Shown here piece by piece: positions 1 to 4,987 of a stretch of DNA of 5,054 nucleotides (positions within the stretch are counted from its first letter, which is position 1; each line of letters opens with the position of its first letter). The notes below the pieces were generated by a model. That model searched no databases, had not been told where the DNA came from, and saw only the letters and a list, made by a program, of their open reading frames with translations. Source of the DNA: Chloroflexota bacterium. Its GTDB lineage: Bacteria; Chloroflexota; Anaerolineae; Anaerolineales; Villigracilaceae. The position numbers and the translations under genes are program-made. The stretch is from the NCBI GenBank assembly GCA_021812905.1, contig JAKAMM010000149.1, forward strand, positions 1 through 5,054. Direction: 5' to 3'.

Positions 1-62
1 TTGATTGCAAACATCACAAACTCTTTTCGAAGCGACATCTTGGTAACCTCTTGCCATGGCAT
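1..62 (-). CDS. N-terminus of an IS481-like transposase (partial)
   Basis: Only the first 20 codons are inside the window, reading MPWQEVTK then MSLRKEFVMFAI on the minus strand. The MSLR-EFV opening is, as I recall, typical of IS481/IS3-like transposases, where it precedes a helix-turn-helix and then a DDE integrase (rve) catalytic domain. Those domains would lie beyond the window. The start at 62-60 is chosen because a strong Shine-Dalgarno AAAGGAGG (complement of 69-76) lies 6 bases upstream. The second ATG at 38-36 has no such site. The product would cut and join the ends of the element at 1-150. The assignment rests on a short peptide plus the end structure. Confidence 0.6.
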   Translation of the reverse strand, partial: MPWQEVTKMSLRKEFVMFAI

Positions 63-68
63 CTTCGT

Positions 69-76
69 CCTCCTTT
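69..76 (-). promoter_or_regulatory. Ribosome binding site of the transposase-like gene
   Basis: The minus strand reads AAAGGAGG, a near-perfect anti-16S match, 6 bases before the ATG at 62-60. It fixes the start of the partial transposase. Confidence 0.65.
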
Positions 77-101
77 TTGGGGACGTCATACCATGTTGGA
101 G

Positions 102-138
102 TGTTACCTATGTCCTAAAACGTCTGTTACCTATCTCC
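102..138. repeat. Subterminal direct repeats of the IS end
   Basis: TGTTACCTATGTCC (102-115) and TGTTACCTATCTCC (125-138) are direct repeats with one mismatch and a 23-base period, just inside the proposed tip at 141-150. About two helical turns of spacing fits two transposase contacts on the same DNA face. That functional reading is inference; the repeat is seen directly. Confidence 0.7.
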
Positions 139-152
139 CCGGTCTATACAGC

Positions 153-176
153 GGGGTGAGGGTCGGGGTGAGGGGC
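153..176. repeat. GC-rich 12-base tandem repeat
   Basis: Two tandem units, GGGGTGAGGGTC (153-164) and GGGGTGAGGGGC (165-176), lie directly outside the proposed IS tip. G-rich strings of this GGGGTGAGGG type recur between genes in many bacterial genomes. The block may be a dispersed repeat that the insertion sequence landed beside. No function is visible. Confidence 0.55.
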
Positions 177-347
177 CGCCCCTTTTAATTTTAATTTCTT
201 CCTTTGGTCGAAATGGCAAAATCTGAAATACTGAATTTTTCGAAATCGTCAAATTTGGAATAAGTAATCCGCGCCATACCTATTACCTATTTTTCCCAAT
301 AATAGGGTAGCCCACACCACAACTATCCTCCCGCATGGCCAATTTAT
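177..347. other. AT-rich intergenic stretch with no recognisable gene
   Basis: No reading frame here has a ribosome binding site or a protein-like sequence. The only structure noted is an imperfect inverted repeat, AATAAGTAAT (259-268) against ATTACCTATT (282-291), with one mismatch and a 13-base spacer. It is too weak and AT-rich to call a terminator. The stretch separates the insertion sequence from the control region of the PEP-CTERM gene. Confidence 0.5.
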
Positions 348-369
348 TCTCTCTCTCTCTCTCTCTCTC
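348..369. repeat. (TC)11 dinucleotide microsatellite
   Basis: Eleven uninterrupted TC units occupy 348-369. Tracts of this length are prone to replication slippage. It lies about 86 to 107 bases upstream of the start site inferred from the -24/-12 candidate at 429-443. That is where enhancer-binding activators of sigma-54 promoters often bind. It is non-coding, so slippage would change spacing rather than reading frame. Confidence 0.9.
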
Positions 370-405
370 GATAAAAATATTTTAATTACAAAGTGTTAAG
401 TCATA

Positions 406-421
406 CTGTCATTTGTGACAG
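406..421. promoter_or_regulatory. Perfect 16-base palindrome, possible operator
   Basis: CTGTCA (406-411), a 4-base spacer TTTG, and TGACAG (416-421) form a perfect 6-base inverted repeat. It ends 7 bases before the TGG of the -24/-12 candidate. No T-run follows and no gene precedes it nearby, so a dimeric regulator site is more likely than a terminator. Which protein would bind is unknown. Confidence 0.45.
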
Positions 422-428
422 CTCCCCC

Positions 429-443
429 TGGTATATCCTTCGC
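429..443 (+). promoter_or_regulatory. Candidate sigma-54 (-24/-12) promoter of the PEP-CTERM gene
   Basis: TGGTATATCCTTCGC keeps the two invariant elements of RpoN promoters: GG (430-431) and GC (442-443), with exactly 10 bases between them. Against TGGCAC-N5-TTGC it is TGGT at -24 and TCGC at -12, so it is acceptable but not perfect. Transcription would begin near 455, giving a leader of about 158 bases. A weak IHF-like match (TTACAA-N4-TTA, 386-398) lies upstream where IHF often bends such promoters. From family knowledge, PEP-CTERM genes in exosortase A systems are controlled by the PrsK/PrsR pair, and PrsR is an RpoN-dependent activator. That agrees with the site but does not prove it. 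Confidence 0.5.
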
Positions 444-596
444 ATCCTATTCGCACAATTTGCCTGAACCTGCCTTGGCAACGGGCGCCGAATTTCCAAA
501 AACAGTCGAACCGAACACCCAGCGAGCTTTCGGCTCTTGTAATACGGATATGGAATTATAGGCTTTCAATGGAACCCGAAACGGTAAACAGCAAAT

Positions 597-604
597 GGAG
601 GAGG
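597..604 (+). promoter_or_regulatory. Ribosome binding site deciding the start at 613
   Basis: GGAGGAGG sits 8 bases before the ATG at 613. An in-frame ATG at 595 overlaps this purine run and has no ribosome binding site of its own, so the extra six codons from 595 (MEEEKQ) are the Shine-Dalgarno being read as protein. Confidence 0.8.
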
Positions 605-612
605 AAAAGCAA

Positions 613-1167
613 ATGCACACCCTGAAGAAGTTCGGCGCATGGTTCATCTTTGCGGCCACGGCCTTGATCGCGCTTGGCGCGGCCCCGGCCCAGGCCATCG
701 TGATCGATTACACCGCCGTCAATCTGGCGGACACCACGGCCGGCGAAGATCTGTGGCAATACACCTACACGGTGTCGGATCACACCTTTGCGGCCGGCAC
801 CGGTTTTACAATCTACTTCGATCCTGGATTGTATGGCGCAATTGAAGACCCCGCCCCCACTGTCAGCGGCGATTGGGACATTCTCACCTTCCAAGCCGAC
901 CCCAACGCCTTTCCCCCTGAAGGCATGTACGACGCCTATGCCTTGGCTGACGGCGCCTCCCTGGCCGATCCATTCACCATTAGTTTTGTGTGGCTGGGTC
1001 AAGAAACCCCCGGCGCCCAGCTCTTCGAGCTCTATGATGGCCAGACCTGGGAAATCCTCGATTCCGGCAGAACCACCCCCGCGCCCGTGCCCGAACCGGC
1101 CACATTACTGCTGCTGGGTACCGGCCTGATCGGTCTGGCAGGGTGGCGTAAAAAGCGTGCGGCATAG
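613..1167 (+). CDS. PEP-CTERM sorting domain-containing surface protein
   Basis: This is a 184-residue exported protein. Residues 1-28 are a Sec signal peptide: basic KK at 5-6, a hydrophobic stretch at 9-23, and an AQA cleavage site at 26-28. The C-terminus is a textbook PEP-CTERM signal: VPEP at 159-162, a hydrophobic helix at 163-178 (LLLLGTGLIGLAGW) and a basic tail RKKR at 179-182. In the known system an exosortase recognises this tail, cleaves near the PEP motif in the inner membrane, and passes the protein on to the cell surface or extracellular matrix with exopolysaccharide. The middle (29-157) is acidic, has no cysteine, and is rich in aromatic residues and beta-strand-like segments. 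I do not recognise its fold, so its specific job is unknown. No exosortase gene is in the window, so one must exist elsewhere. The start at 613 is set by the upstream ribosome binding site, and a sigma-54-like promoter lies at 429-443. Confidence 0.92.
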   Translation: MHTLKKFGAWFIFAATALIALGAAPAQAIVIDYTAVNLADTTAGEDLWQYTYTVSDHTFAAGTGFTIYFDPGLYGAIEDPAPTVSGDWDILTFQADPNAFPPEGMYDAYALADGASLADPFTISFVWLGQETPGAQLFELYDGQTWEILDSGRTTPAPVPEPATLLLLGTGLIGLAGWRKKRAA

Positions 1168-1206
1168 ATTCGCTTACGCGGACCGCAAATCAATTATAGA
1201 TCCTGG

Positions 1207-1224
1207 CAGTCAAGGGCTTGGCTG
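1207..1224. promoter_or_regulatory. Imperfect palindrome upstream of the second -24/-12 site
   Basis: CAGTCAAG (1207-1214) and CTTGGCTG (1217-1224) are inverted repeats with one mismatch and a 2-base centre. No T-run follows, so it is not a convincing terminator for the gene ending at 1167. It lies about 26 bases before the promoter candidate at 1250 and shares GTCA-type half-sites with the palindrome at 406-421. A shared regulator is possible but speculative. Confidence 0.25.
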
Positions 1225-1249
1225 AGGGAATTCAAACCGCGGATCTGCC

Positions 1250-1264
1250 TGGCGAAGCTTTTGC
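1250..1264 (+). promoter_or_regulatory. Strong candidate sigma-54 (-24/-12) promoter of the hydrolase gene
   Basis: TGGCGAAGCTTTTGC matches the conserved blocks of the RpoN consensus exactly: TGGC (1250-1253), seven bases, TTGC (1261-1264), with the required 10 bases between GG and GC. Transcription would begin near 1276, leaving a leader of about 298 bases before the ATG at 1574. That leader is unusually long because three repeat-like elements occupy it. The GCGAAGC direct repeat (1252-1258 and 1263-1269) overlaps the site and explains part of the pattern, so chance cannot be excluded. Confidence 0.55.
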
Positions 1265-1326
1265 GAAGCCTGGTCACCCGAATCACGCGAATGGGAATAC
1301 TTCTTTCCCGTGTTGGGCGACAGATG

Positions 1327-1387
1327 CCCTATGCGTTATTCAGCAAAAGATCTGAACACTACTGATCTTCGGAAACGTCGCATAGGG
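1327..1387. repeat. Nested inverted repeats in the leader
   Basis: CCCTATGCG (1327-1335) is a perfect 9-base inverted match to CGCATAGGG (1379-1387). Inside it, AAGATC (1347-1352) pairs with GATCTT (1364-1369) across 11 bases. Together they could form a two-stem cruciform or RNA hairpin of 61 bases. It ends 9 bases before the next repeat element. It could be a small non-autonomous repeat or a structured part of the leader. Confidence 0.5.
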
Positions 1388-1396
1388 TCCGTTGAT

Positions 1397-1423
1397 GTCA
1401 TTCCCGCGCAGGCGGGAAACCAG
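1397..1423. repeat. Dispersed hairpin repeat (GTCATTCCCGC...GCGGGAA type)
   Basis: The element opens GTCATTCCCGC and closes GCGGGAAACCAG. TTCCCGC (1401-1407) and GCGGGAA (1412-1418) form a perfect 7-base stem with the 4-base loop GCAG. This strongly resembles the dispersed repeat GTCATTCCCG...CGGGAATCCAG found between genes in many proteobacteria, and the dRS3 repeats of Neisseria. One base differs from the usual form at the right arm (AAACCAG rather than AATCCAG). A 7-base stem with no T-run is not a standard terminator. Confidence 0.7.
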
Positions 1424-1501
1424 TTCTTTAAAATGTTTCTAAGCTGCCGAACAGTTTATCCCGCAAGGTCGTTGAGGCGCCGAGAAATTCCAAAAGAGTT
1501 C

Positions 1502-1530
1502 TTCTCCGCGTCCCTGCGCCTCTGCGCGAG
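1502..1530. repeat. 8-base-period repeat related to the widespread CGCAGAGGCGCAGAG family
   Basis: Three 8-base units follow each other: CCGCGTCC (1506-1513), CTGCGCCT (1514-1521) and CTGCGCGA (1522-1529). The complement has the CGCAGAGGCGCAG pattern scattered between genes in many bacterial genomes. Spurious translations such as SASLRLCAR are a familiar mark of it. Translated in frame with the downstream gene it gives exactly that peptide, which is a further reason not to place the gene's start upstream. The related sequence may begin earlier, near 1470. Confidence 0.6.
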
Positions 1531-1560
1531 ACGATTTATGAATGATGCACTTTTTAAACC

Positions 1561-1567
1561 AAGGAGG
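1561..1567 (+). promoter_or_regulatory. Ribosome binding site deciding the start at 1574
   Basis: AAGGAGG ends 6 bases before the ATG at 1574, ideal spacing. The in-frame ATG at 1568 directly abuts it with no spacer, so 1574 is the better start. Confidence 0.8.
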
Positions 1568-1573
1568 ATGAAG

Positions 1574-4500
1574 ATGAAGGCTTTCTTACGCACCGCCGGC
1601 TTGCTGGCCGGGCTATTGATTTTACTGCTGGCCACCAGCGCCCATGCAGCCCTCACCGTAGGCAACTACACCCTGGTCAGCTCCAAGCGCCTAACCCGCA
1701 CCGACTACGAATACACCTACCGCGCCCAGGTCACCAACACCGGCGCCGCCGCCAAAAACGTTATGGCCCAGGCCACCTCGAGCTCGTCAAATACTACCAT
1801 CATCGAAGGCCTCCTGGAATTCGGTGCCGTGGCCGCCGGCGCAGCGGTGACGAGCAGCGATACTTTTGTTATTCGGCACAATCGGAGCTTTCCTTTGGAT
1901 TGGTCGGTATTGAGTTGGCGCGTGGCGCAGGGAGAAGCGGTAGAAGTGATTGGGGTGCAGGGCGGCAATGTCGCCGTTGTTGATCCAAGCAGCCCACTAT
2001 CAGGGGTAGAAGTAAACATCCCCGCCGGCGCCACTCAAGGCAATACAGCCATTTCCATATCCACGAGTGATCATCTTGGCTATTCGGAAGATCCCAATCA
2101 GAATATCGCGCCGGTCATTGATTTAGGTCCAAGCGGTACTGTATTCCAAGTGCCGGTCAACATTACGTTTCCTTATGACCCGTTGAAATTGGAAAATATA
2201 GGAATCGTAGATCCGCATTCCCTTAAGATCTATACATACGATGAAGACGCATCTATATGGCTGCCGTTGGACGCCGTTTCTATCGATACTGAGCGCAATA
2301 CGATTACTGCATCCACGACTCATTTTTCGCTGTTTACGGTTGCTGGCGATACCCTCACTCGGCATGGCAACCTCCTCCTTTCGTCAATCTATAGCCCTGT
2401 CATATTCCTGCATGGTGTCATGGTTGGAGCAGCTTCCCAGAACCTCAAGGGGAATGCATACAATACTTTCGGGATTGTTGCATTGGAAGCTCTTTATAAC
2501 GAAGGGGTAAACGTTTACGCCTTAAATTATGATACAGCCAAGGGTATCGATGAAGCGGCAATATCTTTGGCCCTTGCAATAGGAAGAATTAAGCAGGAAA
2601 CTGGTTCCGCATATGTCAACATAATTGCCCATTCGATGGGTGGGCTCGTCGCAAGAGCATACCTCCAAAACATGGCAAGTGCGCCATGGTTGTCAGACCA
2701 AAACTTAATAGAGAAGATCAGATACCAAGACGACGTTGCTAAAATTATGATGCTGGGAACTCCAAATCATGGGTCCTTGTTTAGCGTGTTAGGTTCCCTT
2801 TCCCATTACACGAGAACGACTTCATTGACTCAAATGATTCCAAATAGCCCATTTTTATTGTTGCTCAATAATGAAATGTTTCCACCAAATACTATCGTCG
2901 ATATCGTATATGGGTCGGTTGAACTTCTAAATGGCGATGGCGTTGTAAGCCTTTCAAGCGCTGTCTTGTCACCTGATTACCCCGCAGAGATATTTAGAAA
3001 GTATTCCGAGCATGTCTTAAATGGCTATTATCACATTAAAACAGATGATTTACCGGTTATTGGCGACTTGCCACTGTGGGAGTTGGGCGTTTCAAAGGTG
3101 GAAGATTTAAGACATCCTGCCTACGATCTGATGCTCAAGTTCGCAATAGATAAAGACATAGATGGCGTAACGGAAAAAGATAATCTCGACAAATGCCCAG
3201 GCACCGGTATCCGTGACATTGCCAATGAAAATGGTTGTGCATTTGTCCAGCTAAGGCCCCAACTCATTTCGCCGCCTTCTAATGCTGAAAATGTGAATCC
3301 CGCTTTAATAAAGTTCACATGGTCCCCAATTCAGCATCCCGACCATCTGCCTGTCGAATACTGCATTTCAATTAAAGAGAATTCCGAACCAAACGACATT
3401 TCAGTTTACGAAAGGTGCGAGCTCAACCACTTCTTGACTGATCCAGCTTTTCAAACTTCGTTAGGACCAGGGAGAGCTTATGTTTGGGCTGTATTTGCAA
3501 AGGATCAAACCAATAATTGGAGCCAGTTGAGTAACTGGTTTACTTTTACCACCGCACCCGACCCTAACGATGTTGATAACGACAACGACGGCTATTCCGA
3601 AAACCAAGGCGACTGCAACGACAACAATGCTTCCATCCACCCCCACGCCACTGAAATCTGCGGCGACGGCATTGATCAGGATTGCAGCGGGGCGGATTTG
3701 TCGTGCAGTCAGGATACGGACGGTGACGGCCTGCCGGATTGGTGGGAGATTCAGTATGGCTTGATCCCTACCAATTCTGCCGACGGCTCCTTTGATTTCG
3801 ACGGCGATGGCTACACCAACCTGCAAGAGTTCGCCGCCAATACCGATCCCACGGATGAAGACTCCCATCCGGTATCTACCATCACCGGCAAAATCCCCGA
3901 CACCGGCCAGACCACGTCCTACACCAATACTTTTGGCGAGGATGCGGATTACTCCATCAATCCCCAGTCCTACACCAAGCTCGACGCCAACGGAAACGCT
4001 CTGCCCGACAGCGCCGCCACCTGGGCCATGGTGCGCGACAACGTCACCGGCCTAATCTGGGAGAACAAAACCGACGACGGTGGAATCCACGACAAAGACA
4101 ACACTTACACCTGGCAAGGCGCCCAGGATATCTTCATCGCCCAGCTCAATGCCCAGAACTTCGGCGGCCATCATGATTGGCGGATGCCCAGGGCCATTGA
4201 ATTCTCCATGATCGTCAACGCGGCGAGATATAATCCATCAGTTAACACGAATTATTTTGCGAACACCATGCCGACCTATTATTGGTCCTCTACCACCAGT
4301 GCCTATGGAACGGACTACGCGTGGTACGTGGGGTTCAATTACGGTAACGACAGCTTTGGTGCTAAGTCCAATGGTTACCATGTGCGTGCCGTGCGCGGTG
4401 GACAAGCGCTGACCGGAACCTTGGTCGACAATGGGAATGGAACCATTAGCGACACAGCCACCGGCCTGATGTGGCAAAAGGCCGAACCTGGTACCATGAC

Positions 4501-4987
4501 ATGGGAAGCGGCTTTGGACTATTGCGCGAACCTTCAATTGGCAGGATACAGCGACTGGCGCTTGCCCAATCGCAACGAGCTGCAAACCATCGTCGATGAC
4601 TCCCGTTACAACCCGGCTATCGACCGGACCATATTCCCAGGGGCCATGTCGTCTGGCTATTGGTCGTCTTCTACCTATGCACAAGGAAATGATTATGCAT
4701 GGTATGTAAATTTCTACTACGGCGGCGTCAGTAGCAACAATAAGCCCGGCAGTTACAATGTACGTGCCGTTCGCAGTATTCAAAGCAGTCCACAAACGAT
4801 AAGCACACCTGTCAATATCCATGCCGAGTATCAATCCGTCCATTCCTGGAATTACATCACCTGGGACGCGGTCCCGGGTGCGTACCGATACAATGTCTAT
4901 TGGGGCACGGCGCCATATGTGGAGAAAACCAGCGAACTTCTCACGCTGTTGATTTCCAAAATAAATGGAACCAAATTTTCAGTTTAG
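1574..4987 (+). CDS. Secreted multidomain alpha/beta-hydrolase (lipase-like) with ZU5-like, TSP3, MopE-type and tandem DUF1566 domains
   Basis: This is a 1137-residue protein. Residues 1-25 are a signal peptide with cleavage after AHA. Residues 26-130 look like a beta-sandwich (VTNTG motif). Residues 138-258 are ZU5-like (VNIPAGA at 147-153; THFSLFTV at 249-256). Residues 270-500 are an alpha/beta-hydrolase: oxyanion segment PVIFLHG (275-281), nucleophile elbow AHSMGG with Ser354, GTPNHG (395-400), probable acid Asp455 in GDGVV, and catalytic His487 (HIK) or His480. This points to an extracellular lipase/esterase of the PGAP1/triacylglycerol-lipase type; the substrate is unknown. Next come a TSP3-like stretch (526-555), an Fn3-like domain (562-662), a MopE-type motif (668-711; Cys 681, 696, 704, 711), calcium-type DxDGDG loops (714-763), two DUF1566 domains (about 773-943 and 948-1069) and a shortened Fn3-like start (1079-1137). 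No C-terminal anchor is seen. A longer frame open from 1310 is rejected: it translates repeats and lacks a ribosome binding site. Base composition changes inside the gene. Confidence 0.88.
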   Translation: MKAFLRTAGLLAGLLILLLATSAHAALTVGNYTLVSSKRLTRTDYEYTYRAQVTNTGAAAKNVMAQATSSSSNTTIIEGLLEFGAVAAGAAVTSSDTFVIRHNRSFPLDWSVLSWRVAQGEAVEVIGVQGGNVAVVDPSSPLSGVEVNIPAGATQGNTAISISTSDHLGYSEDPNQNIAPVIDLGPSGTVFQVPVNITFPYDPLKLENIGIVDPHSLKIYTYDEDASIWLPLDAVSIDTERNTITASTTHFSLFTVAGDTLTRHGNLLLSSIYSPVIFLHGVMVGAASQNLKGNAYNTFGIVALEALYNEGVNVYALNYDTAKGIDEAAISLALAIGRIKQETGSAYVNIIAHSMGGLVARAYLQNMASAPWLSDQNLIEKIRYQDDVAKIMMLGTPNHGSLFSVLGSLSHYTRTTSLTQMIPNSPFLLLLNNEMFPPNTIVDIVYGSVELLNGDGVVSLSSAVLSPDYPAEIFRKYSEHVLNGYYHIKTDDLPVIGDLPLWELGVSKVEDLRHPAYDLMLKFAIDKDIDGVTEKDNLDKCPGTGIRDIANENGCAFVQLRPQLISPPSNAENVNPALIKFTWSPIQHPDHLPVEYCISIKENSEPNDISVYERCELNHFLTDPAFQTSLGPGRAYVWAVFAKDQTNNWSQLSNWFTFTTAPDPNDVDNDNDGYSENQGDCNDNNASIHPHATEICGDGIDQDCSGADLSCSQDTDGDGLPDWWEIQYGLIPTNSADGSFDFDGDGYTNLQEFAANTDPTDEDSHPVSTITGKIPDTGQTTSYTNTFGEDADYSINPQSYTKLDANGNALPDSAATWAMVRDNVTGLIWENKTDDGGIHDKDNTYTWQGAQDIFIAQLNAQNFGGHHDWRMPRAIEFSMIVNAARYNPSVNTNYFANTMPTYYWSSTTSAYGTDYAWYVGFNYGNDSFGAKSNGYHVRAVRGGQALTGTLVDNGNGTISDTATGLMWQKAEPGTMTWEAALDYCANLQLAGYSDWRLPNRNELQTIVDDSRYNPAIDRTIFPGAMSSGYWSSSTYAQGNDYAWYVNFYYGGVSSNNKPGSYNVRAVRSIQSSPQTISTPVNIHAEYQSVHSWNYITWDAVPGAYRYNVYWGTAPYVEKTSELLTLLISKINGTKFSV
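4025..4780 (+). repeat. Tandem DUF1566 (Lcl_C-like) domain duplication within the hydrolase gene
   Basis: Two homologous units encode residues 818-943 and 948-1069 of the hydrolase protein. Shared landmarks in order are TGL-W, TW--A, DWR-P, IV---RYNP, YWSS-T, DYAWYV-F-YG and VRAVR. The second unit has the classical TISDTATGLMWQK and DYC opening. The first lacks the cysteine, has a KTDDGG insertion and a longer lead-in (DTGQTTSYTN). Codons differ at many synonymous positions, so the duplication is not recent. DUF1566 is found in bacterial surface proteins and, from family knowledge, in some variable proteins of diversity-generating retroelements. No template repeat or reverse transcriptase is visible here. 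Confidence 0.8.

Larger units (their letters stand above)
1..150 (-). mobile_element. End of an IS481-like insertion sequence (partial, runs off the window)
   Basis: The segment contains the start of a transposase-like reading frame on the minus strand and, outside it, an end structure. Read inward from position 150 on the minus strand, the tip begins TGTATAGACC. A 14-base motif, TGTTACCTAT(G/C)TCC, occurs twice on the plus strand at 102-115 and 125-138. The copies are 23 bases apart and differ at one base, as expected for subterminal transposase-binding repeats. From memory, IS481-family ends look like this (TGT tip, then a GGTAACA-type motif). The boundary at 150 is inferred from the tip. 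The other end and any target duplication lie outside the window, so whether the element is intact cannot be judged. Confidence 0.65.

Noticed and set aside
475..490. TTGGCA at 475-480 as an alternative -24 element
   Set aside because: Ten bases after its GG the sequence is CG, not GC, so the -12 element is missing.
556..1002. 148-codon open frame on the minus strand over the PEP-CTERM gene
   Set aside because: Its sequence is a low-complexity Gly/Val/Arg shadow of a GC-rich gene, with no independent support.
1146..1179. Bulged stem around the stop codon of the PEP-CTERM gene (GCGTAA with TTACGC, GCG with CGC)
   Set aside because: It has a 3-base bulge and a 13-base loop, overlaps coding sequence and has no following T-run, so it is not a convincing terminator.
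1252..1269. GCGAAGC-TTTT-GCGAAGC as a possible terminator
   Set aside because: It is a direct, not inverted, repeat. The GG/GC spacing makes the sigma-54 reading better.
1310..1573. 88-codon upstream extension of the hydrolase reading frame
   Set aside because: It translates three repeat elements, has no ribosome binding site, and would bury the clear signal peptide that begins at 1574 behind AAGGAGG.
3461..3868. 135-codon minus-strand frame rich in Val/Ile/Ala
   Set aside because: It is the antisense of Asp/Asn-rich calcium loops, which produces hydrophobic Val/Ile runs. It is not a membrane protein.
4238..4843. 201-codon open frame on the minus strand
   Set aside because: It is antisense to the DUF1566 domains, has no ribosome binding site or recognisable protein pattern, and the plus-strand protein is clearly real.
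4954..4970. TTCCA...TGGAA inverted repeat near the end of the hydrolase gene
   Set aside because: Only five base pairs and inside coding sequence; expected by chance, and not enough to call a mobile-element end.
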